Positions 1 through 10,199 are shown, counted from the stretch's first letter. The stretch: DNA of 64,000 nt from Streptomyces capitiformicae (GCF_002214185.1 NZ_CP022161.1:4587767-4651766); one strand, 5' to 3'. Notes: generated from the sequence alone by a model not told the origin. Numbers and translations: made by a program.

Positions 1-84
1 GGTCATGATCACCTTTCCGTCGGCCCCGAACAGGACCGTGTACCCCTTGGGGAACTCGGTGTGCACGATCGCGTCGGCGCTCAT
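1..84 (-). CDS. Hypothetical protein, N-terminal 28 residues only
   Basis: Only the first 28 codons are in the window; the gene runs off the left edge. The ATG at 84 is preceded by a good ribosome binding site (AAGGAG, about 7 bases upstream), and the visible protein begins MSADAIVHTEFPKG. I do not recognise the family and no domain can be assigned from so short a piece. Start and strand are well supported; function is unknown. Confidence 0.6.
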   Translation of the reverse strand, partial: MSADAIVHTEFPKGYTVLFGADGKVIMT

Positions 85-251
85 GGACGGCTCCTTCCCG
101 TGTGTGGTCAGGATACGACGGACAGTGCCGCGTCACCGAGCCCGTCGGTACGGCCGGCAGACCGGTCCGGACGGTTGTGCGGCCCGCTCACCGCCGGTGC
201 CGGAGATCCGCAGCGGGGCCTGTCGCACGACATAGGAATAAGTAGGCCAAC

Positions 252-693
252 GAGGTGTCGCCTGGGTGACGGCCGCGCCCGAACTGGTGGCCGCCGTCCG
301 CTCGGCCAAGCAGTTCCTGACGTACGTCGCCTCGGGTCCCTTCCAGCACGCGGTCGCCGAGGCCCTGCACCTGCCGGACTCGTACTTCGCGGAGTTCCGC
401 GCGGACATGCTCCTCAAGCGCGAACTCCTCGCGGACGGACTGGAGGAGGCGGGCTTCGAGGTGTTCCGCCCGGCCGGTACGTACTTCATCACCACCGACA
501 TCCGCCTGCTCGGCGAGAGCGACGGCTTCGCGTTCTGCCGTGCGCTGCCGAAGCGTTGCGGGGTGGTCGCGATCCCGAACGCGGTCTTCCACGACCACCG
601 CGACAGGGCGCGCCCTTCGTGCGCTTCGCGTTCTGCAAGCGGACGAGCGTGCTGGAGGAGGCCGTGTCCCGCCTCAAGTGCCTGGCCGGCTGA
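252..693 (+). pseudogene. Class I/II aminotransferase, 3' fragment with frameshift
   Basis: The reading frame from about 252 encodes the C-terminal third of a PLP-dependent aminotransferase (VTAAPELVAAVRSAK, then GFEVFRPAGTYFI, then FCRALPKRCGVVAIPN). The N-terminal and lysine-bearing parts are absent. Near 604 the frame shifts by one base: the tail APFVRFAFCK...LKCLAG continues in another frame to a stop at 693. A second fragment of a related gene lies at about 2091-2346, and that copy retains the sequence needed to see the shift. It cannot make an active enzyme. Family assignment is from the conserved GTYFI and VAIPN region and is fairly secure. Confidence 0.7.
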
Positions 694-718
694 AGCCCTT
701 CGGGCCGGCGAAACGGCA

Positions 719-771
719 ACAGCCCGGCCGCGCACCACCGTTTCCGGTGATCCGTGCACGGACCGGGCTGT
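719..771 (+). terminator. Hairpin after the aminotransferase remnant
   Basis: Long imperfect inverted repeat, arms ACAGCCCGGCC...GCAC and GTGCACGG.CCGGGCTGT, about 25 bases after the stop of the fragment. Typical GC-rich Streptomyces intrinsic terminator without a clear U tract. Confidence 0.6.
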
Positions 772-942
772 CGTTCGCCTGAGAACGCCCCTTGCCGTGA
801 CCCCTAGGCCGTTTCGTTTGGATCACGCCGCAGACTCGGGGCCTGGCAACGCGCGTCTGCGGCGCTGACGAGATGCGATCGATTCCCCGACCTGCTCCGA
901 ACAACAAGGCCTTGGCGGGCCACAGTGCGACCACCGTCTCCT

Positions 943-1362
943 TCATCGCTGTCGTCCCGTGTCGCGCGGCCAGATGGCGATGGCGATCAGCACGGCCGCC
1001 CACACCCCCAGCGGCGTGACCGGCCAGTAATAGGTCAGCTCTCCCTTCTGCGCACAGCGGGCGCCCCAGATCCCAGACATGATCACTGCTCCACCGAGCC
1101 AGTAGCGCCATTCGGCCAGCCACTCCCTGAGGTCTTTACGGTCCTGCTCTGAGCGGGTCGGCGCCGGTGCGGGTAAGTCGGCTGTCAGCGCGGCGAGTTC
1201 ATCGGCTGTACGCGCCCGCAGGGCACGTGTGGAACGGATCTCGTGCTCGTGCGGATCGAGTCGCCCCTCAGCCAGCGCCGCGGCCAGCACGCCGAGCGTT
1301 TCGTCGCGGTCGCGGTCCGAGACCCGCAGAGCGGGCACCGGAGGCTCCCGTCGGTCATCCAC
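943..1362 (-). CDS. DUF1707 (SHOCT-like) domain protein with C-terminal membrane hairpin
   Basis: A 139-residue protein. Residues about 10-60 match the DUF1707 pattern (ALRVSDRDRDETLGVLAAAL, then LDPHEHEIRSTRALRARTADEL), a short domain common at the N terminus of small actinobacterial membrane proteins. The C-terminal part has two hydrophobic segments (YWLGGAVIMSGIW and TPLGVWAAVLIAIAIW), so it is probably anchored in the cytoplasmic membrane. The GTG at 1362 sits 7 bases from AAAGGAG; the adjacent GTG at 1365 is the alternative. It is divergent from the TetR gene across 85 bases, so it is the obvious candidate target of that regulator. The role is unknown. Confidence 0.75.
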   Translation of the reverse strand: MDDRREPPVPALRVSDRDRDETLGVLAAALAEGRLDPHEHEIRSTRALRARTADELAALTADLPAPAPTRSEQDRKDLREWLAEWRYWLGGAVIMSGIWGARCAQKGELTYYWPVTPLGVWAAVLIAIAIWPRDTGRQR

Positions 1363-1408
1363 CACTTGTCTCCTTTCGGCTCCGTGCAGCACCTCACCTG
1401 ACGGAAGG

Positions 1409-1430
1409 TTAGAATACGACTGTATCTTAA
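1409..1430. promoter_or_regulatory. Candidate TetR operator between divergent genes
   Basis: A 22-base imperfect palindrome of the form TTA-N2-ATAC-N4-GTAT-N2-TAA lies between the DUF1707 gene and the TetR gene, 18 bases before the TetR start. Position, size and AT content in a GC-rich background fit a TetR-family operator. Binding by the neighbouring regulator is inference. Confidence 0.5.
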
Positions 1431-1447
1431 AGATGGGAGCGCGACCG

Positions 1448-2044
1448 ATGCCCAAGACCGTCGACAGGGAGGAACAGCGTCGGCAGATCGGTGCGGCCCT
1501 GCTCCAACTGGTCGCCGAACGCGGCCTCGACGAGGTCAGCGTGCGCACCGTGGCCGCCGCAACGGGCCGTTCCCCCGGCGCCGTTCAGAAGTACTTCCGC
1601 ACCAAGGACGAGATGCTCACGTTCGCCGCTGAGCTGGCCGGTGAGCGCGTCGAGCGCCGGATGGCCGCGGTGGACACCGCACTGCCGCTGCGCCAGGCGC
1701 TGCGTGACCTGATCCTTACCACGCTCCCCGTGGACGCCGAGCGACGCGCTGAGGCCACCGCGCAACTCGCCTTTGCCGTCCACGCGGCACACCACCCCCG
1801 CCTTGCCGCGATCCGGCGGCAGGTCGACCAGGACATCCGTGAGGCACTGGCCACCTGGCTGGAGTCCGCCGGGCACGAAACCCACGCGGCGGCCGTCGCT
1901 GATGCAGTCATCGCACTGTCCGACGGCCTGGCACTGCGCATGCTGTACACCCCACAGGAGCACGAGCACCTGCTCACAGTCCTGGACCAGGCGCTGCACA
2001 CCCTGATCCCGGGCCAGGGGACAGCCCGGCATCTCCGCGAGTAG
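1448..2044 (+). CDS. TetR/AcrR family transcriptional regulator
   Basis: A 198-residue one-component repressor. Residues about 10-55 form the TetR helix-turn-helix (AALLQLVAERGLDEVSVRTV, GRSPGAVQKYFRTKDEML); the rest is an alpha-helical ligand-binding/dimerisation domain. The ATG at 1448 is preferred over the ATG at 1433 because the protein then begins just before the HTH and a GGGAG stretch lies upstream. It faces the DUF1707 membrane protein across an AT-rich imperfect palindrome, which suggests autoregulation plus control of that gene. The ligand cannot be read from the sequence. The two aminotransferase remnants on either side may mean this block was dropped into, or duplicated with, a former metabolic locus. 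Confidence 0.85.
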   Translation: MPKTVDREEQRRQIGAALLQLVAERGLDEVSVRTVAAATGRSPGAVQKYFRTKDEMLTFAAELAGERVERRMAAVDTALPLRQALRDLILTTLPVDAERRAEATAQLAFAVHAAHHPRLAAIRRQVDQDIREALATWLESAGHETHAAAVADAVIALSDGLALRMLYTPQEHEHLLTVLDQALHTLIPGQGTARHLRE

Positions 2045-2090
2045 GCCGGGCAGACCGGGGCGTGCCGGAGCGGCCGCCGATCCGGACGTC

Positions 2091-2346
2091 AGGGCTGGCG
2101 GACGCCGGATTCGAGGTGTTCCGGACGGCGGGCACGTACTTCATCACCGCCGACCTCCGGCCCCTGGGCGAGACCGACGGCTTCGCCTTCTGCCGCGCGC
2201 TGCCCGAGCGCGCCTGGGTCGTCGCCATCCCGAACGCCGTCTTCTACGACCACCGCGAGGCCGGCGCATCCTTCGTACGGTTCGCCTTCTGCAAACGTGT
2301 CGAGGTGCTGTGAGGAAGCCGCGAAGCGGCTGAAGGCGGCGTTCTG
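2091..2346 (+). pseudogene. Class I/II aminotransferase, second 3' fragment
   Basis: Translation gives LADAGFEVFRTAGTYFI ... DGFAFCRALPERAWVVAIPN ... AGASFVRFAFCKRVEVL, closely similar to the fragment at 252-693 but not identical. An extra T before the codon for the next Glu makes an early stop at 2313; skipping it restores EEAAKRLKAAF to the stop at 2346. Only about the last 85 residues of the parent gene remain. Two related but diverged 3' ends flanking one regulator pair suggest an old tandem duplication followed by deletion. Confidence 0.65.
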
Positions 2347-2361
2347 AGGCCCTGCGCAAGG

Positions 2362-2417
2362 CGAGAGCCCGGCCGTGGCGCGCCACCGTGTTGGTGGGCG
2401 CCCCGGCCGGGCTCTCG
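2362..2417. terminator. Strong bidirectional hairpin
   Basis: Perfect 14-base arms CGAGAGCCCGGCCG and CGGCCGGGCTCTCG with a 28-base loop that itself has pairing. It sits between the end of the aminotransferase fragment and the end of the convergent YbjN gene, so it can stop both. Confidence 0.75.
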
Positions 2418-2447
2418 TATACGTCTGGGGGCGTTTCCGGGTGACGA

Positions 2448-2975
2448 CTACTCGTCGTCCTCGGGCTTCTCGGCCTCGTCGACGTCCTCGGCCAGGCCGA
2501 GCTGCTCGACGAGCCACTTGTCGAACTCGATGGCGGCGCGCACCCAGCTGACCGTCGACGAGACGAAGTGCTCCAGGCTCACGCCTGTGCCGATCAGCAG
2601 CTGGGCCTCGCCGATGAGGCGGACCGTGCCGTCGTCGTGGGTGTGGCTGTAGACCTTGGGCCACAGGGTGCGGCGGTTCCAGTCGTCGATGGTCTCCAGC
2701 AGGGCCGGCTTCTCATTGATCTGGTGCGGGCGGTCGTAGAACGTGCGCACCGAGAAGACCTGCTGGTCACCCTCGCCGCGGAACATGAAGTACGTACGGA
2801 ATTCCTCCCACGGCGCCGCGAGGTCACCCTCGTCGTCGACGACGTACTTCAGCTCCATCTGGTCCAGGAGCTGCTTCACGAGGTCCTGATCCGGGACGAC
2901 GGGGCCCGCCGGCCCTTGGGGCTGCGGCTCGGGCTGGCCCCCGAAGTTCGGAATCGAGGACGGGTCGATGCTCAC
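2448..2975 (-). CDS. YbjN domain-containing protein
   Basis: A 175-residue soluble protein with an acidic C-terminal tail (LAEDVDEAEKPEDDE). The central region (residues about 30-150) has the YbjN pattern: an LLDQMELKYVVDDEG opening, a strand with FRTYFMFRGEGDQQVFSVRT, and helices ending in FVSSTVSWVRAAIEFDKWL. YbjN-like proteins resemble type III secretion chaperones in fold and are widespread in actinobacteria without a firm function. The GTG at 2975 follows GAAGGGA by 8 bases; a longer frame from 3035 has no ribosome binding site. It lies downstream of clpB on the same strand, separated by a repeat array of 9-base units. Confidence 0.8.
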   Translation of the reverse strand: MSIDPSSIPNFGGQPEPQPQGPAGPVVPDQDLVKQLLDQMELKYVVDDEGDLAAPWEEFRTYFMFRGEGDQQVFSVRTFYDRPHQINEKPALLETIDDWNRRTLWPKVYSHTHDDGTVRLIGEAQLLIGTGVSLEHFVSSTVSWVRAAIEFDKWLVEQLGLAEDVDEAEKPEDDE

Positions 2976-3141
2976 CGTGATTTTCCCTTCGTACGGATTC
3001 CGCCATCCTCCCCCATGCGGGGCGGGGGGTGGCAACCCCTGACCCGCGCGGTTCGTCGTCCTTGGCCTGATCCGCCATGAGATTCAGCTCAGAGCGTGGC
3101 CGGGAACCATTCGGGTACCCCGGCCACCACGAATATCCCCG

Positions 3142-3195
3142 CTGTCTCGGCTGTCTCGGCTGTCTCGGCTGTCTCGGCTGTCTCGGCTGTCTCGG
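3142..3195. repeat. Six tandem 9-base units directly after clpB
   Basis: Six perfect copies of CTGTCTCGG (plus strand) occupy 54 bases and end one base from the clpB stop codon (3197-3199). The unit length is a multiple of three, so copy-number change would keep frame. No hairpin is evident within a unit. Slipped-strand expansion is the likely origin. Confidence 0.9.
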
Positions 3196-3196
3196 C

Positions 3197-5821
<2,625 letters not shown>

Positions 5822-5890
5822 GTTCGTGTTCTCCTCCTTGCGTCAGCCCTGATCCACCTGATCCACGCTGACTTGAGCAACGTACACAAA

Positions 5891-5911
5891 GTTGAGTCTA
5901 TTCCACTCAAG
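5891..5911. promoter_or_regulatory. HAIR box (HspR-associated inverted repeat)
   Basis: GTTGAGT-N7-ACTCAAG differs at one position from the HAIR consensus CTTGAGT-N7-ACTCAAG bound by HspR in Streptomyces. It lies 70 bases before the clpB start and 38 bases before the PPOX gene on the other strand. A further CTTGAG half-site sits at about 5873. Heat-shock control of clpB is therefore expected; whether the divergent gene is also affected is open. Confidence 0.85.
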
Positions 5912-5948
5912 GCGGCGGGCGGGAGGTGAACTGGTTAGGTTGCTCAGC

Positions 5949-6368
5949 ATGGCCGCCCACTCGTACTCCGTAGACCCGAACGCACCCGACGAGTCGTACC
6001 TCGGCTTCTGGCGGGAGCGGCACCTGTGCACCCTCACCACCCTCCGCCCGGACGGCAGGCCCCACGTGGTGCCCGTCGGGGTCACATACGACCCGGAGGC
6101 GGGGCTGGCTCGGGTGATCACCAACAAGACGAGCGTGAAGGTCGGCCATGTGCTGGCCGCCGGACCCGAAGGCGCCCCGGTCGCCGTCTGCCAGGTGGAC
6201 GGGGGGCGCTGGGCGACGCTCGAAGGGCGCGCACGGGTGCGTACGGAGCCGGAGCGGGTCGCGGACGCGGTGCGGCGGTACGCGGAGCGGTACGGGCGGA
6301 TGCCGGGCCCGAACCCGGACCGGGTCGTCATCGAGATCGAACTGACGGCGGCGATGGGGCGCGGCTGA
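5949..6368 (+). CDS. Pyridoxamine 5'-phosphate oxidase-fold (FMN/F420) protein
   Basis: A 139-residue split-barrel flavin/deazaflavin-binding protein of the PPOX family: FLGFWRERHLCTLTTLRPDG-like opening (residues about 18-35), HVVPVGVTYDPE, VITNKTSVKVGHV and the dimer strand WATLEGRARV. Members of this size are often F420-dependent reductases or biliverdin reductases in actinobacteria; the cofactor cannot be decided here. The ATG at 5949 lacks an obvious ribosome binding site; a TAGGTT hexamer just upstream could be a -10 element, so a leaderless message is possible. It is divergent from clpB with the HAIR box between them, and is followed by a strong terminator. Confidence 0.85.
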   Translation: MAAHSYSVDPNAPDESYLGFWRERHLCTLTTLRPDGRPHVVPVGVTYDPEAGLARVITNKTSVKVGHVLAAGPEGAPVAVCQVDGGRWATLEGRARVRTEPERVADAVRRYAERYGRMPGPNPDRVVIEIELTAAMGRG

Positions 6369-6425
6369 TCAGTTCCAGCCGGCGAGAGGGCTGGGGCGTA
6401 CCGATGGACATCCTGAAATGTCGCC

Positions 6426-6480
6426 CCAAACCTGCAGCGGCGTCACCGTGTTCAGGTCACGGTGACGCCGCTGCTGGGGG
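6426..6480 (+). terminator. Intrinsic terminator, 16-base perfect stem
   Basis: Arms CAGCGGCGTCACCGTG (6435-6450) and its exact complement (6458-6473) around a 7-base loop, flanked by CCCC and GGGG that extend the stem. It closes the PPOX gene and also faces the end of the Rieske-like gene. Confidence 0.85.
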
Positions 6481-6518
6481 GAAGCGCCTGAGCGATTTGA
6501 AACGACGGGGGAATCGCT

Positions 6519-6854
6519 TCAGGCACTGCGGGGGGTGGCTGAGACGGCCGTGGCGGCCGGGGTTTCCGGTTCGGCGAGCCGGTGGTCACGCTGGTCGAGA
6601 TTGACGAAGATCATCCCGTACCGGACGGCACACCGCACAGGCTGCGGCGCGCCGCGCGGACGTCGCAGACACCGGTACGCCCGGATGTCCTCGTCATCGC
6701 CCCGCGTCACCACCACCGGCTCGCCGAACACGGTCACCATCAACGAGTCACCGCTGTGGGGGATGGCGGTGGCCAGGTCGATGAAGTGCCAACCGGAACG
6801 GTAGGCGGTGGCCATTTCACGGCGGAAGGAACGGTCGTCGGGTGGAGTGGTCAT
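6519..6854 (-). CDS. Short Rieske-oxygenase-like protein lacking cluster ligands
   Basis: A 111-residue protein. The part from SGWHFIDLATAIP through FGEPVVVTRGDDEDIRAY and the end VRYGMIFVNLDQ match the strands on either side of the [2Fe-2S] site in ring-hydroxylating oxygenases. The two cluster motifs (C-x-H and C-x2-H) are missing: the segment between reads RCLRRPRGAPQPVRC. It therefore probably does not bind a Rieske cluster, and may be a binding or scaffold version. The ATG at 6854 lies two bases after the stop of the exported peptide gene, so its translation is probably coupled to that gene. The resemblance is moderate; no enzymatic role should be assumed. Confidence 0.55.
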   Translation of the reverse strand: MTTPPDDRSFRREMATAYRSGWHFIDLATAIPHSGDSLMVTVFGEPVVVTRGDDEDIRAYRCLRRPRGAPQPVRCAVRYGMIFVNLDQRDHRLAEPETPAATAVSATPRSA

Positions 6855-6856
6855 CG

Positions 6857-7069
6857 TCAGTCCCAGGAACTGTCTTCTTCGTCGGCGACTACGGAACCCG
6901 GACCGTCCGCACTGGCAACACGGGAACTCGCGTCCCAGCTACTGTCCGCCCGACCGCTGTCCACCCCACCGGCGAGGCCACTCAGGACCCCGAACGCCAC
7001 AACCGTGGAAAGAGCAGCGGCAAGCATCGAGCGAAGCATTCTCTTCCGCATAGTCGGCTTCGTCCTCAC
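6857..7069 (-). CDS. Small exported peptide with repeated DSSWD motif
   Basis: A 70-residue peptide. Basic n-region (MRTKPTMRKRMLR), hydrophobic core of about 22 residues (LAAALSTVVAFGVLSGLAGG), then a short acidic tail with two copies of DSSWD, one just after the signal region (residues 42-46) and one at the extreme C terminus (66-70). GTG at 7069 follows GAGGAG by 8 bases. It ends two bases before the Rieske-like gene and is divergent from the LuxR-type regulator genes. A secreted signal, a precursor to be trimmed, or a small cell-surface peptide are all possible; I do not recognise a characterised family. Confidence 0.6.
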   Translation of the reverse strand: MRTKPTMRKRMLRSMLAAALSTVVAFGVLSGLAGGVDSGRADSSWDASSRVASADGPGSVVADEEDSSWD

Positions 7070-7182
7070 TTGAAGGTCTCCTCTTCCCCCGTCGGATACG
7101 ACGATGGCTCATTCGGGCACGTCATGGCCACATAATCGGTGCATCATGTTCCTGCATGTTCAGGACCCTGGGGGGTGGAGAT

Positions 7183-8175
7183 TTGGGTATAAGCGAGACA
7201 CAACCGACACATCCCCATGCTGTGACGGAACTGTGCGGTGAAGGCATCCGCCTCTACACGAACGCCCTACGAACCGGACGCGTGGCGCGCGCCGACGCGG
7301 AGACCGCCCCCTGCCTGATGGAATTCGCCCTCCTCCATCCCGACCCCGACGACCCGGACTACCTGCGCCCCGTACTTCCATCGGTTGCCCTGGCCCAACG
7401 ACTCCATCCCATAGAGCGCGAGATCAGCGAGCGCAGACGGCTGTCGATCGAACTGGCCGAGGCCTTCGAGCCTCTCATGGCGGTCAGCGCCCAGGCCACG
7501 GTGAGCACCCACGCCATCAAGGTGCTGGAGGGCTCTGAACGCATCAACTCGGCGCTCAACCTGGCCACATCGGAATGCCGCTCCGAAATGCTCACCGTCC
7601 AGCCGGGTGGCCGCCGTCTGGAAAGCAACCTCGTCAAAGGGCTGGAGCGCGACAGACCGCTGATCGAGCGCGGCGTCAGCATGCGCACGCTGTACCAGCA
7701 CACGGCCAGGTACAGCCCCGAGACGCTCGCCTACGTGGATCAGATCCCCGACGGCAAGGTGCAGATCCGCACGATCGACGAACTGGTCGAGCGCCTCATC
7801 ATCTGCGACGAAACCGCGGCCTTCATCCCCATCCGCGAGGACCGGCGTGTCGCCCTGGAGATCCGCCACCCCGGCCTCATCCGCTACCTGATCAAGGTCT
7901 TCGAGTTCATGTGGTCCCGCGCGGTCCCCCTGACCGCCGGCGCCCCCTACGAGACCGCCCCCGACGGCATCACGGACATCCAGCACTCCATAGCCAAGTT
8001 GCTGGTGGAGGGCCACGTCGACGAGGCCATAGCCCGCCGCCTCGGTATGAACGTCCGCACCTGCCGCGCCCACATCGCCAAACTGGCTACGGCACTGGGC
8101 AGCGGCAGCAGGGCCCAACTGGGCTATCTGATCGCCGAGTCGGGGATCCTCAAGCAGGAGGGACCGCAAGAGTGA
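7183..8175 (+). CDS. LuxR-type HTH regulator, TrmB-like N-terminal part (copy 1)
   Basis: About 330 residues. The C-terminal 65 residues form a LuxR-type helix-turn-helix (IAKLLVEGHVDEAIARRLGM, NVRTCRAHIAKLATALG). The N-terminal region (TELCGEGIRLYTNALRTG, APCLMEFALLHP) and a central phospholipase D-like/TrmB-like sensor region (RTLYQHTARYSPETLAYV, then FIPIREDRRVALEIRHPGLI) are shared with the next two genes. The TTG at 7183, after a G-rich Shine-Dalgarno stretch, gives an N terminus aligned with the paralogues; the in-frame ATG at 7156 is the alternative. Its stop overlaps the next start (GTGA), so the genes are translationally coupled. There is no receiver or kinase domain, so it is probably ligand-responsive. 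Confidence 0.8.
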   Translation: MGISETQPTHPHAVTELCGEGIRLYTNALRTGRVARADAETAPCLMEFALLHPDPDDPDYLRPVLPSVALAQRLHPIEREISERRRLSIELAEAFEPLMAVSAQATVSTHAIKVLEGSERINSALNLATSECRSEMLTVQPGGRRLESNLVKGLERDRPLIERGVSMRTLYQHTARYSPETLAYVDQIPDGKVQIRTIDELVERLIICDETAAFIPIREDRRVALEIRHPGLIRYLIKVFEFMWSRAVPLTAGAPYETAPDGITDIQHSIAKLLVEGHVDEAIARRLGMNVRTCRAHIAKLATALGSGSRAQLGYLIAESGILKQEGPQE

Positions 8176-9167
8176 GTCCTGCGCACCCGCCCCACCGCGT
8201 GGAGGAACTGTGCGAGCCCGGTTCGGAGTTATACGCCCGAGCCCTGCGTGAAGGACGTGTCCGCACCGAGGACGCCGCCGACACTCCCTGCCTGATCGAC
8301 TTCGGTCTGCTTCACCCGAACTTCGAGGACACGGAGTGGTTGGAACCTACGGCCCCGGCGACCGCCCTCCACCGCCTGCTGAAAAACACCGCGGAGCGCA
8401 TCGCCGACGAGCGACGCCGCGAGGAACGGCTGACCGCGACGTTCGAGCCGCTGATGGGAATCGGCTCTGCGGCAGCGGCGGACACCAAGGCGATCAGGGT
8501 CCTCAGCAGCAAGGAGCGAATCAACGAGGCCATCTCCGAAGCGATGGCCGACGCGTCTCAGCAGCTCCTCGCCATCCAGCCCCACTCCGCATACCACAAA
8601 CGCCTTGAGTTCAACGAGGCCGCTCACACCGCCGCCCTGGAACGCGACCAGGCACTGCTGGACCGAGGCTGCCGTATCCGCACCCTCTATCAGCACACTC
8701 TCCGCCACTCACCTCACGTAATCGCCCGCTATGAGCTCCTCGACGGCGACGTCGAGGCACGCACCCTGAACGAGGTCCTCGATCGGCTGCTCATCATCGA
8801 CCAGACCGTGGCCTTCGTCCCCGCCAACAGGGACCGCACCGCCGCTGTGGAGATCCGCCACCCGGCGCTGGTGGACTACCTGGTCATGGTCTTCGACCGG
8901 CTGTGGCATCTGGCCGTCCCCATGTATCCCCAGGCCGTACAGCAACCATCGGTAAACGGCATCACCGCCCGCCAACGCGCCATCGCCGCCCTCCTCATCG
9001 AAGGCCACACCGACACCGCCATCGCCGACCGCCTCGGCATGAACGTCCGCACCACCCGCGTCCACATCGCCAAACTCGCCGCGACGCTGGGCAGCGAAAG
9101 CCGCGCACAACTCGGCTACCTCATCGCCCGGTCGGGGATCCTGGAACAAGAAGGAAGCGCGCAGTGA
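8172..9167 (+). CDS. LuxR-type HTH regulator, TrmB-like N-terminal part (copy 2)
   Basis: A 331-residue paralogue of the preceding gene with the same layout: VEELCEPGSELYARALREG opening, central sensor region (RTLYQHTLRHSPHVIARYEL, FVPANRDRTAAVEIRHPAL), and C-terminal LuxR HTH (IAALLIEGHTDTAIADRLGM, NVRTTRVHIAKLAATLG). The GTG start at 8172 overlaps the upstream stop by four bases, and its own stop overlaps the GTG of copy 3 in the same way. The sensor domains of copies 1 and 2 differ more than the HTH regions, which would suit related DNA sites with different inputs. The regulatory target is unknown; the divergent peptide gene is the nearest candidate. Confidence 0.85.
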   Translation: MSPAHPPHRVEELCEPGSELYARALREGRVRTEDAADTPCLIDFGLLHPNFEDTEWLEPTAPATALHRLLKNTAERIADERRREERLTATFEPLMGIGSAAAADTKAIRVLSSKERINEAISEAMADASQQLLAIQPHSAYHKRLEFNEAAHTAALERDQALLDRGCRIRTLYQHTLRHSPHVIARYELLDGDVEARTLNEVLDRLLIIDQTVAFVPANRDRTAAVEIRHPALVDYLVMVFDRLWHLAVPMYPQAVQQPSVNGITARQRAIAALLIEGHTDTAIADRLGMNVRTTRVHIAKLAATLGSESRAQLGYLIARSGILEQEGSAQ

Positions 9168-10151
9168 GCACAGCGACACACACGGAACACAGCGCGGAGG
9201 AACTATGTGCCAAAGGGGCGGAGTTATACGAACGAGCCCTCCGCGAAGGACATGTACGCAGCGAGGACACGACCGAGGCCCCATGCCTCGTCACCTTCGG
9301 GCTGCTGCAACCTGCCGTCGAGGATCCGGATCAACTGGAGCCCGTCGCCCCGGCCGTGGCGTTTCACCGGCTGCTGCGCAACGTCGAGAAACGTATCCGC
9401 GACGAACGAGACCGTGAGGCCCGGCTGGCCGAGGCGTTCGAGCACTGATGCGGGTCGACAGCCACCGAACGGCTCCGGCGGAGATCCCGACGATCACTCT
9501 CCTCGACGGCCTCCAGTGCATCAATCTGGCTATCGCACAGGCCATGGCCAACGCTACGCAGGAACTCCTCGCCGTCCAGCCCCACCACGGCCGCAAGCCG
9601 TAGACGTACACGCATCCCTGGAACGCGACCACGCGTTCCTCGGCCGCGGCGGCCGCATCCGCACCCTCTACGCACACGCACTCCGCCACTCGCCTCCGGC
9701 GATCGCCCGCTACGAACTCCTCCACGGCGAAGCCGAGGCACGCACCCTCAACGAGGTCGTCGAGCGGCTGCTCATCATCGACCGGACCGTCGCGTTCATC
9801 CCCGCAAGCCGGGACCGTACCGCCGCTGTGGAGATCCGCCACCCGGCCCTGGTGGCCTACCTGGTCACGGTCTTCGACCGGCTGTGGCACCTGGCCCTCC
9901 CCATGTACTCCCAGGCCGTACAGCAACCATCGGAGAACGGCATCACCCCACGCCAACGCTCCATCGCCGCCCTCCTCATCGAAGGCCACACCGACACCAC
10001 CATCGCCGACCGCCTCGGCATGAACGTCCGCACCGCCCGCCTCCACATTTCGAAACTCGTGGAGACACTGGGCAGCGACAGCCGCGCCCAACTCGGCTAT
10101 CTCGTCGCCCCGTCGGGGATTCTGAAGCGAGAGCCTCAGGCACGGGAGTGA
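9164..10151 (+). pseudogene. LuxR-type HTH regulator (copy 3), frameshifted
   Basis: Starts at GTG 9164 overlapping the stop of copy 2. The first 94 residues are in frame (AEELCAKGAELYERALREGH) and stop at 9448. A middle piece continues in a second frame (LQCINLAIAQAMANATQELL), and the last 180 residues in a third (RTLYAHALRHSPPAIARYEL to the HTH NVRTARLHISKLVETLG and stop at 10151). At least two frameshifts and a small deletion around 9600 separate these parts. The nucleotide sequence is otherwise very close to copy 2, so the loss looks recent. Confidence 0.8.
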
Positions 10152-10199
10152 CCGGAGAGGGGCCTCGCCAAGGGCGCCCCAGGAACATCAGAGCGTGAC

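Noticed and set aside
9207..10151. Apparent intact 314-residue ORF through LuxR copy 3
   Set aside because: Its first 110 residues are out of frame with the paralogues; only the last part is homologous. Treated as a frameshifted pseudogene.
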